DNA of 64,000 bases from assembly GCF_030272615.1 (NCBI RefSeq), contig NC_081415.1, forward strand, positions 373,095,009-373,159,008, given 5' to 3'. Positions 1 through 11,065 of the stretch are shown one piece after another. The translations under genes were made by a program, and so were the position numbers. The notes under the pieces are model-generated. The model did not search any database, was not told where the DNA came from, and saw only the letters and a program-made list of their open reading frames with translations. Every line of letters begins with the position of its first letter. Within the stretch, counting starts at the first letter, position 1. This DNA is from Cryptomeria japonica. Taxonomy: Eukaryota > Streptophyta > Pinopsida > Cupressales > Cupressaceae.

Positions 1-2160
1 AGGTGTCATATGGTGTCATTAGGGGTCATATGAAGTCCTAAGGGGCTACACATGTGTTAGAACATCATATGACCCCTTAAGACATCATATTGTCCTAAGA
101 GGTCATATGGTGTCGTAAGGGGTCATGTCATGCACTAGGATGTTAAAATGGGTCATATGGTGCCCTAAGGGGTCATGTCGTGTACTAGGATGTTAAAAGG
201 GGTCATATGGTGTCCTAAGGGGTCATATGGTGTCCTGAAGGGTCATATAGTGTCCTAAAGGGTCATATGGTGTTCTAAGGGGTCATATAGTGTTGTTAGG
301 GTTCATATGGTGTTGGTAGGGGTCATATGGGGTCCTAAGGGGTGACACATGTGTTGGAACACCATATGACCCAGTAGGACATCATATTGTCCTAAGGGGT
401 CATAGTGTGTTCTAAGGGGTCATGTCATATACTAGGATGTTAAAAGGGTCATAAGGTGTTTGAAGGGGTCATATGGTGTCCTAATGGCTCCTATGGTGTC
501 ATTAGGGGTCATATGGGCTCCTAAGGGGCCACACATGTGTTAGAACAACATATGACCCATTAGGATCCATCATATTGTACTAAGGGGTCATATGGTGTCC
601 TAAGCGGTCATGTCATGTATTGGGATGTTAAAAGGGGTCATATGGTGTCCTGAGGGGTCAATATGGTGTCTTGAGGGGTTATATGGTGTTTTTAGGGGTC
701 ATATGGGGTCCTAAGGGCTGACACATGTGTTAGAACACCATATGACCCCTTAGGACACCATATGACCCATAAGGACATCATATTGTCCTAAGGGGTCATA
801 TGGTGTCCTAAGGGGTCATGTCATGTACTAGAAGGTTAAAAGAGTTTATATGGTGTCCTAAGGGGTCATGTCATGTACTAGGATGCTAAAAGGGGTCATA
901 TGGTGTCGTGAGGGGTTATATATTATCTTAAGGGGTCGTATGGTGTCGTTAGGAGTCATATGGGTTCCTAATGTGCCACACATGTGTTAGAAAACCATAT
1001 GACCCATTAGGACACCATAAGAGAGAGAGAGAGAGAGAGAATTAGGACATATGACCCCTTAGGACAATATGACCCATTAGTACATCGTATTTGTCCTAAG
1101 GGGTCATATGGTGTCCTAAGGGGTCATGTTGTATACTAGGATGTTAAAATGGGTCATATGGTGTTCTCAAGTGTCGTTAGGGGTCATATGGGGTCCTGAG
1201 GGGCCACACATGTGTTAGAACACCATATGACCCATTGGGATTCATCATATTTTCCTAAGGAGTCATATGGTGTCCTAATGGGCCGTGTCATGTACTAGGA
1301 TGTTAAAAGGGGTCATATGGTGTCCTAAGGGGTCATATGGTGTTGTTAGGGGTCATATGGGGTCTTAAGGGATGACACATGTGTTAGAACACCATATGAC
1401 CCCTTAGGACACCATATGACCCATTAGGACATCATATTGTCCTAAGGGGTCATATAGTTTCCTAAGGGGTCATGTAGTGTCCTAAGGGGTCATATGGTAT
1501 TCTAAGGAGCCATATAGTGTTGTAAGGGGTCATACAGTGCCGTTAGGAGTCATATGTAGTCTTAAGGGGCCACGCATGTGTTAGAACACCATATGACCCC
1601 TTAGGACACCATATAACCCATTAGGACATCATATTGTCCTAAGGGGTCATATGGTGTCCTAAGGGATCATGTCATGTACTAGGATGTTAAAAGGGGTGAT
1701 ATGGTGTTCTAAGGGGTCATATGGTGTCGTAAGGGATCATATGGTGTCGTTAGGGGTCATATTGGGTCCTAAGGGGCAACGCATATGTTAGAACACCATA
1801 TGACCCCTTAGGACACAATAACAGAGAGAGAGAGAGACTATTAAAAAGTCTAAAAGGGGATAAAGGGAGAGAGGCCCTAAAAATACTTAAGGGGGGAGAG
1901 ACAGAGTATTAAAAAGGCTAAAAGGGGACAAAGGGAGAGAGGTCCTAAAAAGACTTAAAAGTAGGGACACTATATGACCCCTTAGGAAACTATATGACCC
2001 CTTAAGACAATATGATTTTCTAAGGGGTCATATGGTGTCTAAAGGGGTCATATAGTGTTCTAACACATGTGTGGCCCCTTAGGACCCCGTATGACCCCTA
2101 ATGATGCCATATGACCCCTTAGGACCCCATATGACCCCTTAGGATGCCATATGACAAAGA
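1..2160. repeat. Inverted-unit minisatellite with higher-order structure
   Basis: The stretch is built from variants of a roughly 20-bp unit (GGGGTCATATGGTGTCCTAA) found in both orientations. Two longer landmarks recur every 150-380 bp: ACACATGTGTTAGAACA (near 47, 345, 530, 720, 985, 1205 and 1375) and TACTAGGATGTTAAAA (near 130, 183, 427, 876, 1131, 1293 and 1673), so the array has higher-order units. Short GA runs interrupt it at 1021-1040 and 1830-1850. A purine-rich duplicated block lies at 1850-1975. No coding potential was seen. The array continues off the left edge. Confidence 0.9.
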
Positions 2161-2161
2161 T

Positions 2162-2164
<3 letters not shown>

Positions 2165-2256
<92 letters not shown>
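2165..2256. repeat. (GA)n microsatellite
   Basis: Uninterrupted GA dinucleotides for about 90 bp, followed to about 2570 by looser GA-rich sequence with repeated GAGATAGAGAGA blocks. Probably length-polymorphic. Confidence 0.95.
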
Positions 2257-2259
<3 letters not shown>

Positions 2260-2698
2260 TGTGTCATGTATTTAGAGAATAGATGGGAGATATAAAGAAG
2301 GGTGAGAGAGATAGGTTTAAATCTTGGAGGAAAGGAGAGAGTGAGATAGAGAGATGGGGGAGAGAAGGGGAGATGAAGAGAGATAGGTCTAGAGAGAGAG
2401 AGAGAGCTTAGTGATTACTGAAATTTGATTATGTCTAAGAAATTATAAAATCTAAATCTTGGGGAGAGAGGAGAGAGTGGATAGAGAGAGGTGAAGAGAG
2501 GAGGAGAGAGATAGGAAAATAGATAGGTCTAGAGCTTAGGAGAGGCAAAGACTGTGAGATAGAGAGATATCAAGTGAATGATGATAGAAGCCCCTGATTA
2601 CTGAAATTTGACTGTCTGAAAAATTATAACATCTCTTAAAATCTAGAATTTTCATTATGACTACTAGAGATCTGAAACCACTCTCAAACATCCTAACA
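2257..2698. other. GA-rich non-coding spacer
   Basis: Purine-rich sequence grading into AT-rich DNA. A phrase around GTGATTACTGAAATTTGATTA near 2410 recurs near 2597, suggesting a local duplication of about 190 bp. No gene seen. Confidence 0.5.
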
Positions 2699-2751
2699 AT
2701 ATATACATAAAATATAACTTAAAGTATAAATGTTATATTTTATGTATATAT
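2699..2751. repeat. Perfect 20-bp inverted repeat, 13-nt loop
   Basis: Arms 2699-2718 and 2732-2751 are perfect reverse complements and AT-rich. It could form a cruciform or an RNA hairpin. Nothing ties it to a known MITE or miRNA gene. Confidence 0.8.
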
Positions 2752-2824
2752 CCTACTGAGAAAACTAATGGAATGCAAAATGAATTGCATACAATTCCAT
2801 ATTACTAATCTAACTCTAAGTAAG

Positions 2825-2980
2825 CAAAATGTGTACGTGTTTTTCTTACTAAACCTAACACGTACGCGTTTTGTATTTTCAAAAACTCGTATGCATTTTT
2901 TATTTCTAATACTTGAATGCGTTTTTGTTTTAAAAAACCCGTACGCATTTTTTATTTAAATAACCCATATGTGTTTTGCC
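2825..2980. repeat. Degenerate 35-40 bp repeats with CGTACGC core
   Basis: Four to five imperfect repeats of the form (A)n CCCGTACGCATTTTTTATTT. The CGTACG palindrome also recurs in the leaders of elements A1 and A2. Short ORFs here are not credible genes. Confidence 0.55.
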
Positions 2981-4520
2981 TTGTACTTAGGCTTGGACAA
3001 CAAGGCCGAGGCTTGGGAGCCTTTTTCCCCTCCTTTTTACATGTTTTCTTCTTCCATTCTGGTTTCTCAACTTCATCGTCATCAATTTTACATGTTATCA
3101 AGTGGGTATTTCTAAAATTTCCACCATAATTTCCCCATCTTCTGATCATTCTAACCATATAGTTTTTTTAAATTTGAACAACATTAACATATTAATCTTG
3201 AATTTCTTTTACAAGTGTCTTCATAGTTCTCAGAGACATATGCGTACCATTTTTTTAATAACTTTTGATCTACTTATCCAAATTTAAAAAACTCTATATA
3301 TTATTGTAGTGCACTTGATTCTTTACACTTTTAAAAAAAAATTTACATTTATTATTATTTTGGTGCAAGTTATGCTTCGCACATGAATAGGTACTTGATT
3401 TTTCAGGATGTGACCATTTTGAAAAACTATTAAAAAAATACTCAACAAAAAATTACAAAAAAATACACGACTTCTAGTCCTCACTCTTAACTATCTTTCT
3501 ACCAAAGGATTTGTCAAAATACTAAATCTAACTATGACTTTTTTGATGCACACTCTAGACACTATGTTATGTTTTTCAGAAGAAAAAAAATAGGATTTGT
3601 GCTTCATGCACGAAGGATTTTACCCCCTTAATCTTATCCAATTTTGAAAAAAAATAGTAGTTTGGAAACTAGATTCATAGTACTACAATCTAAATGTTCT
3701 TTGAGTATCTTCATGTTTTAAGTGGATGGGTCTCAAATTGCTCCTCCAAGTTCAGGTTTAGCTGATTTCCGAAAAAAGGTGTCCACTTATACCTCCCTTT
3801 TTGCACACCATCCTGGTGCACTTACCCTAGAGCTTAATGTTTTATAGACTTGTATTAACGTGATGGTGTATTCTTTGTCACTAAAAAATTCCTTTTGTTT
3901 GTTGAGAGATCCCAAGCCTTCTTTTGTATTCATTTATGTATTTGAATTTTTATTTGCAAGGACATGTTGAAGATAACCACAACATAGTCTGGAAGAGTGA
4001 TTGAGGAAAAAAAAAATAGCATTAGTGAATATTATTGACAAGATAGGAAGTTGTTGAATCCAAGTAAACCTTATAGATTCTGAAATGGGGCATGAGAATA
4101 TTAGAGCTCATTTTGATACAATACTCTATGGAGACGCAATAGTAAAAATCCATATACAAGGCAAAAAATTGTAAGTTACTCTAGTGTAGAGTCAAACCCT
4201 TGTGCATACCCAAATTGGATACTTGAATTCAGAGGTATCTGAAATGGAAAATATTGATGTAGATCAAAAAAAGAAAATGGAGTTGACAAAGACCGGTTTG
4301 AAATCCAATGTTGCACTTTTGTGGGATAATATGCAAGGTGAGAAGAAAGGAAAAGGAGAAAAAGATTTCAAGAAGAACATCAAGTAGAAAAAATTGAAAC
4401 TAAAATAAGAGAGCTTAGTAATCTAAATAACTTTGGTATTAGAAAACATGGATACACCTAGAGGTGATTGAAGAAAATGTATCTTTAACAAGATTCAAGT
4501 GCAAGTACAAGTAATACATG
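2981..4520. other. AT-rich intergenic DNA, nothing recognised
   Basis: Frequent stops in all frames and no family motif. The only open frame above 60 codons, 4202-4387, is lysine-rich and has no recognisable homology. Confidence 0.5.
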
Positions 4521-4524
4521 GTAA

Positions 4525-5065
4525 TTGTTAACACAGACCAGCTGACATTCAATTGCCACTACACCAAAAGTTTGAACTATTATTGAGAGCACCACTAGAG
4601 AGGTTAGGGTGTCAAGGAGGTTTGAGGGTCCCACGTGAAAACAATTTAGCTCCCTGAGAAGAGAGGAGCAACTAGACATAGTCGACTAAGGCGAGTAAAC
4701 CGCCGAGGGCGGGAGTCAAACCCTCCCTAATAGAGTTGCCAATTTTTCTAACACATTTCAGTTACCACTACACACAAAGTTTGAATTGTTAGTGAGAGAA
4801 CTACCATAGAGGTTAGGGTGTCAAGGAAGGTTGAGTGTCCCATGTTTTGACAATAGTTTAGCCCCCTGAGCTAAGAGATCCGTATTGGACACAATCGACC
4901 ATGAGGCAAGTAAGATATCACTGACAGGAGTCAAACCCTCCCTAGTAGAGTCGTTAGTTTTGTTAGCACAAACTAGTTGCCACTACACCAAAAGTTTGAA
5001 CTATTAGTGAGAGCACCACCAGAGAGGTTAGGGTGTTGAGGAGGGTTGAGGGTCTCACAAAACAA
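4525..5065. repeat. Tandem repeat, about 210-bp unit, 2.5 copies
   Basis: Units begin near 4556, 4764 and 4979 with CCACTACACCAAAAGTTTGAA and continue through GAGAGGTTAGGGTGTCAAGGAGG. Units 1 and 2 end with GGGAGTCAAACCCTCCC, and unit 3 is truncated. On the minus strand that end reads GGGTTTGACTCCC, similar to a tRNA T-arm or pol III B box, but no matching A box was found. Confidence 0.75.
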
Positions 5066-6539
5066 TAATAATCATAAATGAAGATTCTACCAAAGTAAAA
5101 AAATAGTACAAACATTACATCTAATTTATATTTCAAAGATGGATCCCTATAAATTTTGTTGTGAAAAATGGATATTAGCATGCCTAGAAATAATTCTTGT
5201 CTTTTTGCTTTATATATAGGTCGACATGAGGATTATGTGCCATTTGACACGATGCCTTTGGTTGGCTACATTAAAATGTCCTGGTAAGGGATTAGAAAGA
5301 AGATAAGGTAGTGTTGTTCTAAAAAATGAGCAAACCAAGTTCACCTGCAATCTATCTATGAAATAACCAACTTCATACAATGAAGAACTTCAGGACTTGG
5401 ACAACATAACAAGGATTTGAATCCTTCTACTCTTCAGGCTCTGCAAAACCTAGGTGGGTGTACCTTTGATGCATTGACGCAGACCCATCACACACATATG
5501 ATGGCATCAATAAAAGCAGATAGATCTCATAAGGCTTAAACAACTAGGAGGTTACCGCAGATGGGATAGATCTACATTGACATCTCAACTAAGTTGAAGC
5601 ATGAGATAGGTGGAACAAACTAAAACTACAAATATAAAAGTAAATGGATATTTGATTTTAAAAATCTCTAAGAATCCCCAGAATCTGCAAGACCAGTGCC
5701 TTATCCAAGGGCATAGAGTCATATATCAAACTAAAAATGAAAAACCTCTACTGCAAATCCATCTTCATCATTAAGTATTCCTACATTAATGCCTTGCATA
5801 AATGCATTACTCATCTCATTCACAAAATCATCAGATCTTGAAAATATATTCCATTATTTATGATTGATTACAAAATTTAAATTTTTCCTTGAAGAATACC
5901 CACAAACAATCACAACAATCTCCTTGAGATGACAAATTCTAGCCTCCTTGAGGATTTAATTTGTAACAAAGAAATATATATCTAGAGACAATTTTGTGTG
6001 AATTTATGCATGCCTTACATACATAAGAACCTACAACAAAAACACCTACAACAAGAAGATATACTCCATTACTTGAAAAAAGACATTATATTACAAGCTT
6101 GGAAAAACTCAGAATTGGAAACCAAGATTAAGGAGCCTTGCTCACAAAAATCTGGAACCCCTACAAAATAAGAAGACTGCAGAATAAGAAGGAAGAGAGA
6201 AGAAATTTGAATTTCATCCCTGACAATGGCAACTGCCAATTCTTTCAGCATTAACTACTCACACACTTGGCTTGCAGAAAATCCTCTCTGACAAACTGAA
6301 AAATCCTTCTGAAATTCTGAGGCAACTACCCTTGAGATACTTTATGTGTGCAACAACTAACTGCAAAAACAAACTCCTCGTATCGAGAGCTTTCCAACAA
6401 TATATAACACCTGTATATTCGGGCAAAAAATAACCCCTCAACCATTAATCCCTCTATAGGTCAGTCATTAATTTCTCTTGCAGATCAGTCAGGTACAACA
6501 GTCATTTAAATCTTTTCATTTTCACTATAGTTGAAACTA
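5066..6539. other. Intergenic DNA, nothing recognised
   Basis: AT-rich sequence with short ORFs only and no family motif seen. It may hold old LTR debris, but no paired copy is present in the window to prove it. Confidence 0.4.
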
Positions 6540-7720
6540 TACATTTAATTTTGACTTTTGCCTCTGCAGCCTCTTTCTGCGCTCTACCACGTGGCACCCC
6601 CTGATTGGCTTTGGGGTCCCTGTCCTGCCACCTCAGCACGACTTGGACTCATCGCCAGAATGAAGCCCTTCTTTGTTACTAGGTCGTGATGGATATGCTA
6701 ATGAGCGGTTTCTCATCGTGACCTAGCGACCACCGTTGATCTTCCTTGGACCTGCTCGCCTGTTATCTCACCTGGGCCGCTCACCCTTTTCTGCACGAGC
6801 CCGCCATGTGTCAGCCTCTGGTTCGCCTTTGGATCCATCCGAGCACCACCTTCTAACCGCCACATGTCTTTGGTTTTGTTGGGGTGTTCGATATTATTCT
6901 TTCGGCCAAACTTCCTCCCTCGGCGAGCTGTTCACATGTCTCATCAATACTATAGTTTCATGGATACTCTTTATTTTATCGGCACGACCAGTCCTGATTT
7001 CTTCGATGTAGTTTATGTCAATGGAACTGATGCTTTTAGTGAATCCTTTTAGAGATCCATCACGACCAAGGTTTGTTCGATAAGTCACTCTTTGGTTTGT
7101 CTGCGCATCCAGCTGGGTGCCACCTGTCTCCTCCGGCCCGCTCACAGATCCACCTGTCTTGCCACTTAGACCCACCACTTCATCTTCGTCGGACCCACCA
7201 CTTGGTCACCATGTCGTGAAGGTATTCATTCTAGGCACTTCACAACAACGGTACAACGATAGTCATGGATAGCCCTGAAATTTCACTCCACCATTGATCT
7301 TCCTCAGATATGTCGTTGGATCTCAGCGATCTGCTTGATCTTTAACTCGCCCCTTTTCGGCACGTGCTTTGTCGCCAAGTCGTGGTGAGTATTTGGCGGA
7401 CATCTTTCTATCATGGTATAGCGACCACCGTCGAATCATCTGCGATCATCGTCTGATCTACCCGACTTGCTCGACCTTTAGCTTCTTCTCGCCAGCCTGC
7501 CGCAAAATTTGGACGCCTTGAGATGCGCACACACGCGAGGTCCACTGGGCCATGAGCCACTTCTTGCCAAAAGACCTTAAGCTTTGACAGTATAGTTATA
7601 TGTGTTCTTATATTTAAATGCGATAAACTCCCTCTACACTGCCAATGTGGGATAAAATTCTTTCCCTTGAAAGTTCATTTCTTTTGTAAACCCAATTTGG
7701 CGCCCAAGTAAAAATGCCTT
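6540..7720 (-). mobile_element. Possible decayed LTR, GC-richer than its flanks
   Basis: GC content rises sharply. The block has internally repeated phrases (CGTGATGG, GACCACCGTTGATC, CACCACTT). Near 7640-7655 the minus strand reads CCCACATTGGCAGTG, followed by an AATATAAG TATA-like box. The pair CCCACATTGG plus TATA is common at the promoter end of plant LTR/LARD elements. No partner copy, PBS or PPT was found, so the call is tentative. Confidence 0.35.
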
Positions 7721-9785
7721 ACACAGGCCGATTGCATTTGTTTTGAGTTTTCTATGGCCTTTCCCAATGGCCACGCCAAACTTCACGTAGGGAAGAGCTG
7801 GTAAAAAAAGGGGGGCGCGAAACTGGCTATAAGCCTACCCATCGCATTTGCCAAAAAATTGATAAGCCACGCTAGGAGGAAGTGCAGATGCAAAATTCTT
7901 GATATGGGCCTCTCAAATTCACAAAATTTTATAGGTCCCAACAAGTAGAAACTTAGAGAGAGAGAGACAGAGATAGAGAGCAGGGGAAGATGAGGGAAGG
8001 GAAGGGAGTGGACGGACTAGAACTATTCGAGAGTCAGCTAATTTCCCTCCTAAAATTTCTTTTTTCCTATTTCAGAGGGTTTATGTGTGCAACAACAATC
8101 AAAATTAACAATTGTAACCCTCTGCATGGGATTGCATCCTATCCCAACTATCTAGTATAGATTTCATCTTAAATACCAAAATTACTTCAAATAATGTAAA
8201 CTGGAAATAGAGAAAAAGAAAGGGGATGGGAATGGTACTTGGATTTCTAGCGTCTTCTTATTTTGTTTTATAAGCTTTTTGCCAAAATGTTCAACCTTAT
8301 TTTCTCAGCGTGAGGATTCATGCGCATGAAGACACAATAGTTATGTTTTCGAAAGAGTGTAGTTAATTTTTTTTTAATGTGCATGAAAGATGAGAAATCG
8401 ATGAACCAAACAAAAATGATATTTGGATCAAAACGTTAAGTAAGTTGCACCATGCCACAAAAAGCCCTTGCACTACGTGCAAAAGACATGTCCACAACTA
8501 GTAGACCAAAGAATGTGCACCTTCACTTTTTAAATTGTCAAAATGATTCTCATTCGATGAAAATAGAAAAAACCATGGGAAATAATCCCACCAACCAACC
8601 AAGAAATTGCAATAATCATGAGAAAATTGAATTTGATAGCAAAATTCTAAAAAACATAGGTTAAATGAGGTGCACGTGATTTCTTGAGAGTTCAATTAAT
8701 TGATAAGAGTGAACTGAAAGCATTAATCTCCACCTAAAGACAAGGACTAAAAACCCTAGTGATAATCAAACTTAGACACCCATTAGTTAAAAAACAACAT
8801 CTGTGATACATTTATCTTTCAAAAACACATTGAGTAACCAAAACCCATGTGATGGGGTGAAATAGCATCAAAACAATCATATTCTGCATTATGTGTATGT
8901 CAAACAGTTCATGTGCCTTGTCTATGCTTCTGCATTCTCTATACATCTTTACCAGTGCTTCAATGGATGTTCATAAACCATTTTGGGAAGGAAGGAAGGA
9001 AATTTGTTTGAATATTTTAAAACTCTTCTCAACAAATCTGTTTTCTGTGTACACTTTCAATCGTTATGCTCCATGAGAAGAAATCTTTTAAAGTGTTCTA
9101 CCAGACATTTGATCACACCTACTATTTGCATACATGTCTACTTGAGGATATGTTGTGGTCTTCAACTTTGCACTTGGCATTTCCATTGTGGTCATGATAA
9201 TGACAATTTCCACGCATGTTTGAGCAAACTTCACAAGAACCCTTCTAATGAATTAGTACTCTTAGGAGAGAAAAGATTTATTTTATTTTATTTTTATTTG
9301 AAGTGTATTTTTTATTAAAATTTGATTATGTCATCTATAATTTCATAAACTTTTTTTAATTTGTTTTCTTTATCTTTCATAAAATTTTATTTTAATCATT
9401 ATCATAATGTCTAACCAAATTTCTCAAATGAAAATGAATTTGGGTCTAGAAATTTGTCATAATATACTCAATGAAGTCATGAAAGATCTTATAAAATGAT
9501 TTTATTTTGGCTCAAAGGAATTTTCTAATTTAATTATTTTGGTTAGGTCAAACTAAAGTGGATGTGGGAAATATGTGACACTAAAATCTTGGAATACAAA
9601 GATAGGTTGATGACGCTAGCTTGACGAAAAAATTAATATTTGAAGTGATTGAAGTTATTTAAATCAAATGATTTATCACATTAGAGTTTTAACAAATGAT
9701 GATTGTCAATTTTTGACAAAAAAAGGTTTAAAAATGATCAAGGTTAAAATGAAGCCAATAATACTAATTATGCAACTACCAATAA
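7721..9785. other. Intergenic DNA, nothing recognised
   Basis: Mixed AT-rich sequence with a short purine run at 7950-8000. The open frames at 8452-8664 and 8983-9318 lack family features and are probably chance. Confidence 0.45.
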
Positions 9786-9789
9786 GCTC

Positions 9790-10400
9790 AAAAGAAGATA
9801 TGTATATCCATTGTCAAGGAAAGATGAATGGATGACTTGTTTGAATGGAGCAATTATTTTCACAAGATAGATTTAAAGATTGGTTGTCATTAGATTAGAA
9901 TAAGATAATAATATGATTGAAAGAGAACATTAAATACTAAAATTTAAGATTTTTATGAGTCTGGTTGTAAAAAGATTTTTATTAGAGGTTGGTATGTCTT
10001 TTGAGTTGAGTAGTGCATCTAGTATATTTACGAGTTTGATGAATGAGATAGTGAAGCTATATTTGTGATCTTATATTTGGATGATATATATTTCTTTAAT
10101 ATGATAGGAGGAACAATTATATAATATCATGTGAGTATTATAAGAATTAAGAGAAGAGAAGTTGAATTTTTTTAAGAATTTTATTTTCATGAAAAAAAAA
10201 TTTGGTATGCTTGAGATTTATTATCTTAGTAGAATTATTTAAAATGAATCTAAAGAAAATCAAAACAATTATTAATTATCCTACACTAAAGATTATTTTA
10301 GATGTATGAATTTTTTTGAGTATTAACTAATTTTTATAAGAAATTCATTAGAAATTATAGTGTATATATACCCATAATTGAAACAATGAAAAGAGACAAA
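9790..10400 (+). pseudogene. Decayed Ty3/gypsy reverse transcriptase
   Basis: Frames read across stops and frameshifts give, in the right order, the landmarks of a gypsy RT: DDLF...YFHKIDLK near 9830, SIFTSLMNEI near 10025, the catalytic YLDD at about 10075, REEKLNFF near 10150, and FYKKFIRNYS near 10330. AT enrichment and many indels show an old insertion. No protease, integrase or LTR was seen around it. It lies beyond the 3' end of the CSLD gene and on the opposite strand. Confidence 0.7.
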
Positions 10401-11065
10401 AATGCTCTATAGACAATTGAAACACTTATAAATACTTTTTCTTTTAATCATACTTAAGAAAATTATAACAATCCAATAAGAACTTTTGATAAAAAAAAAA
10501 AATTTTAAAAATTGAAAAAGAAGCTTGCTAGAAACGAGTGGCAATGCCTAAATTATCTCCGTCATTCATTCCCCTTACAATGTGCCGATAAAAAACAGAG
10601 AAATTTGTTTTTGGATGGATTGGATTTAGTTTTCTTTTTTTCATTTATTTTCAACTGTACGTTGGAAATTTATTCCCCCAAAGAATAATATCTGAAAACA
10701 TTAAAAATAATGAATTTTATATTCAAAATATAAAATTATAATTAGCAGAAACAGTGAATACTACAATTCCGGCCACAAATCAATTATTAGCTCGGTCTAT
10801 CGCATGCATGAGTAGCGGAAGTAGAATTCTTCGAACTAGACCATCTATTGTCTTTGAGTATGGTTTGCTACGTTTGGAAATCCAGTTCAGACTAAGCCAA
10901 TTTGCCTACACTGCAAGAGAAATTCAATTGAAAAGGCCATTATCCTTACGAAATAGCTTTTTCATCATACAAAAGAATTTCAAAAATGACAAGAAACAAA
11001 TTCTGGAAGCCGTCTAAATCGAAATCTCTTTTGAAACCCCGATCAGGAATTATTTTGTAGTAGGC
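10401..11065 (-). other. CSLD 3' flank with candidate poly(A) signals
   Basis: Downstream of the CSLD stop. On the minus strand AATAAA occurs near 10645 and 10670, about 400 nt past the stop, and these are plausible poly(A) signals for a 3' UTR. The cleavage site cannot be fixed from sequence. A plus-strand ORF (10754-11017) overlaps here but has no recognisable features. Confidence 0.4.

Noticed and set aside
1-2160. CRISPR-like alternation of repeats and spacers
   Set aside because: Units are variable, inverted and without unique spacers, in plant nuclear DNA; it is a minisatellite.
4590-4735. Possible tRNA gene on the minus strand (GGGTTTGACTCCC T-arm)
   Set aside because: No acceptor stem, D-arm, anticodon arm or A box could be placed; kept only as a tandem repeat with a B-box-like end.
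6736-7178. Three overlapping ORFs on both strands
   Set aside because: GC-rich block gives chance open frames on both strands; no family similarity seen.
10754-11017. 87-codon plus-strand ORF near the CSLD 3' end
   Set aside because: Overlaps the likely CSLD 3' UTR and has no recognisable domain or codon signal.
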